Positions 13,178 through 15,821 of a stretch of 15,821 bases of DNA are shown piece by piece. The position numbers and the translations under genes were made by a program. The stretch is from Candidatus Woesearchaeota archaeon (GTDB lineage: Archaea; Nanobdellota; Nanobdellia; Woesearchaeales; SM23-78): the NCBI GenBank assembly GCA_016933095.1, contig JAFGBP010000075.1, positions 1 through 15,821 on the forward strand, written 5' to 3'. Position 1 is the first letter of the stretch; every line of letters begins with the position of its first letter. The notes under the pieces are model-generated. The model was not told where the DNA came from, did not search any database, and saw only the letters and a list, made by a program, of their open reading frames with translations.

Positions 13178-14517
13178 GTTTAGAAATTATTCCACTAGGA
13201 GGATACTCTGAAGTGGGCAGAAACAGCACGATGGTGCTGGTAGATGACGAGGCAGTAATCCTTGACATGGGCCTGCACATGGACAACTACATAAACTACA
13301 CCAACGACGACGAAAGAGATGACTTGGGAGAGCACATAGACGCCACGGCGAACGCACTCATAGCCGCAAGGGCGGTTCCGAACATCTACCGCGCCAAGAA
13401 GCTCCTCAACAAAGTTAAGGCGATATGCATAGGCCACGGCCACCTCGATCACGTGGGGGCGGTGCCGTTCCTCGCCGGAAAATTCCCGAATGCAGAGATC
13501 CATGGGACGAGGTACACCATGGAGATACTCAAGGAGATCCTGGCGAGCGAAGGCATAAAGCTCAAGAACAAGATTAAGGGTCACGCGCCCAACGCAAAGG
13601 TCCAGGTGGGCAAGAAGATCATGGTCGAGTTTGTCCATATGACGCACTCGATACCGCAGGCCGCCACGATGGTGGTGCATACGCCTTACGGAAAGGTAGT
13701 GTACGCAGTAGACTTCAAGCTCGACAACGCTCCTGTGCTCGGAGAGAAGCCGAACTACAAGCGGCTCGAGAAGATAGGTAAGGAAGGGGTGAAGGCCCTC
13801 ATAATGGACTCCTTGTACTCGCACATGCAGATGAAGACGCCAAGCGAGAGCATTGCAAAGGAGATGCTCAAAGACGTGCTTTTGGGAGTGCATTCCAAAG
13901 GCAACGCGATAATTGTGACCACCTTTGCAAGCCACATGGCGCGCTTGAAGACGATAGTCGAGATCGGCAAGATGATGAAGAGGAAGATAATCTTCATGGG
14001 AAGGTCGTTCGACAAGTACGTCTCGGCGGCAAAGAGGGCTGGAGTCATCGACTTCACAGGCCAGGTCGAGATGGTGAAGTACGGCGGCCAGGTAAAGAAG
14101 TACCTGCGAAGAGTCAAGCACCCTGAGAAGTGCATGTTTGTAGTGACAGGCCACCAGGCAGAGCCAGGCTCGATACTCCCGAGGATGGTGTTCGACAAGC
14201 TCTTCCCGTTCAGGGAGCAGGATAACGTCGTGTTCTCATGCAGCGTCATCCCCGTGCCGGAGAACATCCACAACAGGGAGAAGCTGGACAAGGAGCTCAA
14301 GAGAAGGAAGATCAGGATATTCACTGACGTCCACGTCTCAGGCCACGCGTACCGCGAGGACCACCGTGAGATGATTAGGATGATCCACCCCAAGATCCTC
14401 ATCCCGACGCATGCTGAGAGGCCGAAGCTGGAACTCGTTCAGGAGCTCGCAGAAGAGATGGGCTATTCTCGAAAGCAGGTGAAGATTCTGAGGAATGGTG
14501 AGAGGATAAGGGTTTAA
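13174..14517 (+). CDS. rnj: Archaeal RNase J, 5'-3' exoribonuclease
   Basis: The 447-residue metallo-beta-lactamase/beta-CASP nuclease opens EIIPLGGYSEVGRNSTMV, the usual RNase J beginning. The zinc-binding motif is HGHLDH (residues 88-93). Further ligands are expected in HMTHSIPQ and in the VDFKLDN segment. The beta-CASP part has TTFASHMARL, VTGHQAEPGS and HVSGHAYREDH, followed by ILIPTHAE. The C-terminal dimerisation domain of bacterial RNase J is absent, as is usual in archaea. It degrades RNA from 5'-monophosphate ends and takes part in mRNA decay and rRNA or tRNA trimming. It is alone in its unit and preceded by a long structured A/T-rich region. Confidence 0.95.
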   Translation: MSLEIIPLGGYSEVGRNSTMVLVDDEAVILDMGLHMDNYINYTNDDERDDLGEHIDATANALIAARAVPNIYRAKKLLNKVKAICIGHGHLDHVGAVPFLAGKFPNAEIHGTRYTMEILKEILASEGIKLKNKIKGHAPNAKVQVGKKIMVEFVHMTHSIPQAATMVVHTPYGKVVYAVDFKLDNAPVLGEKPNYKRLEKIGKEGVKALIMDSLYSHMQMKTPSESIAKEMLKDVLLGVHSKGNAIIVTTFASHMARLKTIVEIGKMMKRKIIFMGRSFDKYVSAAKRAGVIDFTGQVEMVKYGGQVKKYLRRVKHPEKCMFVVTGHQAEPGSILPRMVFDKLFPFREQDNVVFSCSVIPVPENIHNREKLDKELKRRKIRIFTDVHVSGHAYREDHREMIRMIHPKILIPTHAERPKLELVQELAEEMGYSRKQVKILRNGERIRV

Positions 14518-14529
14518 GTCTCCAAAACC

Positions 14530-14555
14530 TTTAAATAGTCTGTCTTAGACATACT
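14530..14555 (+). promoter_or_regulatory. Promoter with imperfect palindrome of the MNT-HEPN pair
   Basis: TTTAAATA (14530-14537) is 24 nt before the ATG at 14561, so a leaderless message is expected. AGTcTGTCT-t-AGACAtACT (14537-14555) is an imperfect dyad covering the region between box and start site, a repressor-type position. Confidence 0.5.
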
Positions 14556-14560
14556 ATTAT

Positions 14561-15106
14561 ATGCCTAGCAAAAGCAAAGAAGAGAACATCTTAAGGCTTC
14601 TACTGGAAAACAGCCCATTAAGAGAATGGCACTTTGAAGAGATAGTCAAGGAATCAGGAGTCACTCGCGCTGTAGCCAACAAATGGCTGAAGAGATATCA
14701 GGAAGAAGGTCTCATAAGGCGCGAAAAGAAAAAAGGAAGCTTCCCGCACTTCACCATCGGACAGAACAATCCAATATATCAGGCCAGGAAGAGGCTTTAT
14801 GCCCTTTCCAAGATCCACGAAACAGGCCTCCTAGCAGAACTCCTATCCATGAAAGAAGCCAAGACCATCATACTATTCGGAAGCATGATAAAAGGAGACT
14901 GGTACAAGGGATCAGACATCGACATATTCATTCTCGGAAAAACTCCGAAAATAAACAAGAAGGCTTATGAAACACGGCTGCGACACGACATAGAACTCCA
15001 CGTCTTTGAGAACAGGCAGGAACTGAAAGAGATAAAGACGGGCCTGCTAAAAAACGTGGCGAACGGCTACCTGGTAAAAGGCCAGATGCAAGACGTCGTG
15101 GCGTAA
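14561..15106 (+). CDS. HTH-MNT nucleotidyltransferase (antitoxin-like)
   Basis: The 181-residue protein has an N-terminal winged helix-turn-helix (about residues 6-66: EEIVKESGVTRAVANKWLKRYQEEGLIRR). A minimal nucleotidyltransferase domain follows. The signature is complete: G107-S108, ten residues, then D119-I-D121, with E145 in DIELHVF as the probable third acid. MNT proteins next to HEPN genes act as antitoxins that AMPylate the HEPN partner. The fused HTH suggests that this protein also represses its own promoter through the palindrome at 14537-14555 (inference). The next gene starts directly after the stop codon. Confidence 0.9.
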   Translation: MPSKSKEENILRLLLENSPLREWHFEEIVKESGVTRAVANKWLKRYQEEGLIRREKKKGSFPHFTIGQNNPIYQARKRLYALSKIHETGLLAELLSMKEAKTIILFGSMIKGDWYKGSDIDIFILGKTPKINKKAYETRLRHDIELHVFENRQELKEIKTGLLKNVANGYLVKGQMQDVVA

Positions 15107-15577
15107 ATGAAAACAACAATAGACGACCTTCAAACCACATACAAGTCCTGCCAGACAAAAGGACTGCTCAAAGAAAAGACCGTTGACGTAGAACTGATAA
15201 GATCCCTCTTATCAATGGCAGAGAAAGGCCTCTCATTCATCACGAGAAGCATACCTGCCATACCCAAGGAAAGCGAAGACTGGACATTCGTATTCCGGGA
15301 GCACTACGAATCCCTAAGAAGCCTGATAGAAGCCTACGTCCGGTTTGACGGCATAGGAGCAGACAACCACCAATGCAACAATGCACACATCTGCCAGAAC
15401 CACGCAGAGCTGGAACTTGACTGGAACTTCCTAGAGACGATCAGGCTCAAGAGGAACGCCATGAACTACACCGGCCAGATGATGACGCATGACGAATGGA
15501 AAACAATGGAACTCTCATTCAAGCTTCACATAAGCCTCCTGACAAAAGAGATACGGGAGAAACTAGAGGGCTTCTAA
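15107..15577 (+). CDS. HEPN-family protein, likely MNT partner
   Basis: The 156-residue, mostly helical protein resembles HEPN domains in size and layout: an N-terminal helix pair, then LRSLIEAYVRFDG and a late IRLKRNAMNYTG helix. Canonical HEPN RNases carry RX4-6H here. In this protein the region reads R116-N-A-M-N120-Y121, so the histidine is replaced by asparagine. An unusual cluster, H88-Q-C90-x3-H94-x-C96-x2-H99, lies just before it and could bind metal. It may be a variant toxin, a non-catalytic HEPN, or a protein using other residues. It abuts the MNT gene with no gap, so co-expression is near certain. Confidence 0.8.
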   Translation: MKTTIDDLQTTYKSCQTKGLLKEKTVDVELIRSLLSMAEKGLSFITRSIPAIPKESEDWTFVFREHYESLRSLIEAYVRFDGIGADNHQCNNAHICQNHAELELDWNFLETIRLKRNAMNYTGQMMTHDEWKTMELSFKLHISLLTKEIREKLEGF

Positions 15578-15821
15578 CAAGCTTCGTTCAAAATCTCCCG
15601 TAGTCCGCTGCGACCGCTCATCAATAACGTCCTCTAGCCAGGTCTATCTTAACCGCGCATGAGTCAACGAGTCACGAGGCGCAGCCCGGGGCTACTCTTT
15701 GAACAGAGCCCTTCTAACCATAATCCTTAAAAACGGGCGCGTTGAAAAAGTGCACACCAGCGCTCCTGAAAGAAACTTACGCGGATACTCTAGACTCGGC
15801 AAATGATTTTTGCTAACACGC
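15578..15821. other. Gene-free window end with short hairpins and a TATA-like box
   Basis: No open frame of note. GGGCTACTCTTTGAACAGAGCCC (about 15689-15711) can form a hairpin, and the tandem GAGTCAACGAGTCA lies upstream of it. TTAAAAA at 15727-15733 could start a transcript near 15757 that leaves the window. I cannot assign an RNA family. Confidence 0.3.

Noticed and set aside
13195..14154. 319-codon minus-strand frame opposite RNase J
   Set aside because: It is His/Leu/Val-rich with no domain, lying antisense to a clear, fully conserved RNase J.

Overview
This window looks like a piece of an archaeal chromosome, probably from a DPANN-type lineage (inference, not proven). The signs are archaeal TATA boxes about 22-28 nt upstream of many start codons (leaderless transcripts), GAGGTG/GGAGG ribosome sites inside operons, an archaeal-type valyl-tRNA synthetase, an archaeal RNase J, and a tRNA gene with bulge-helix-bulge (BHB) introns. 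There is no rRNA, insertion sequence or CRISPR array.

Layout. (1) 162-2564 encodes valyl-tRNA synthetase. (2) 2751-4790 holds three consecutive same-strand genes of unknown function. One protein is acidic and proline-rich, one is a short coiled coil read from TTG, and one is basic; all three carry a short helical module of similar outline. (3) 4841-5845 is the most unusual segment. A complete tRNA-Leu(CAA) gene, which I resolve into three exons and two small introns, is followed by a LAGLIDADG homing endonuclease gene with its own promoter and ribosome site. Directly after the endonuclease stop codon lies a second copy of the tRNA's third exon. The endonuclease therefore sits between 49-bp direct repeats made of tRNA 3' half. 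(4) 5886-7279 holds a winged-helix regulator with a perfect palindrome upstream, a divergent small gene, and an unrecognised 190-residue gene. (5) 7545-11875 is a run of eight genes: two DUF5320 glycine/arginine-rich proteins, an isoprenylcysteine methyltransferase-like membrane protein, a DUF134 DNA-binding protein, two NifX-like proteins, a MinD-type ATPase with an inserted 2[4Fe-4S] ferredoxin, and a thioredoxin-CcdA fusion. This resembles the gene content of the bacterial orange-protein (ORP) operon and suggests metal-cluster or redox chemistry. (6) 11886-12761 (minus strand) is an unrecognised protein. (7) 13174-14517 is RNase J, preceded by an AT-rich leader region with mutually exclusive hairpins. 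(8) 14561-15577 is an abutting HTH-MNT nucleotidyltransferase/HEPN pair, the layout of an MNT-HEPN toxin-antitoxin module, but the HEPN protein lacks the usual catalytic histidine.

The best candidate for something undescribed is segment (3): a minimal endonuclease unit flanked by duplicated tRNA exon. Next are the three-gene coiled-coil cluster and the ORP-like redox operon with its shared promoter element.
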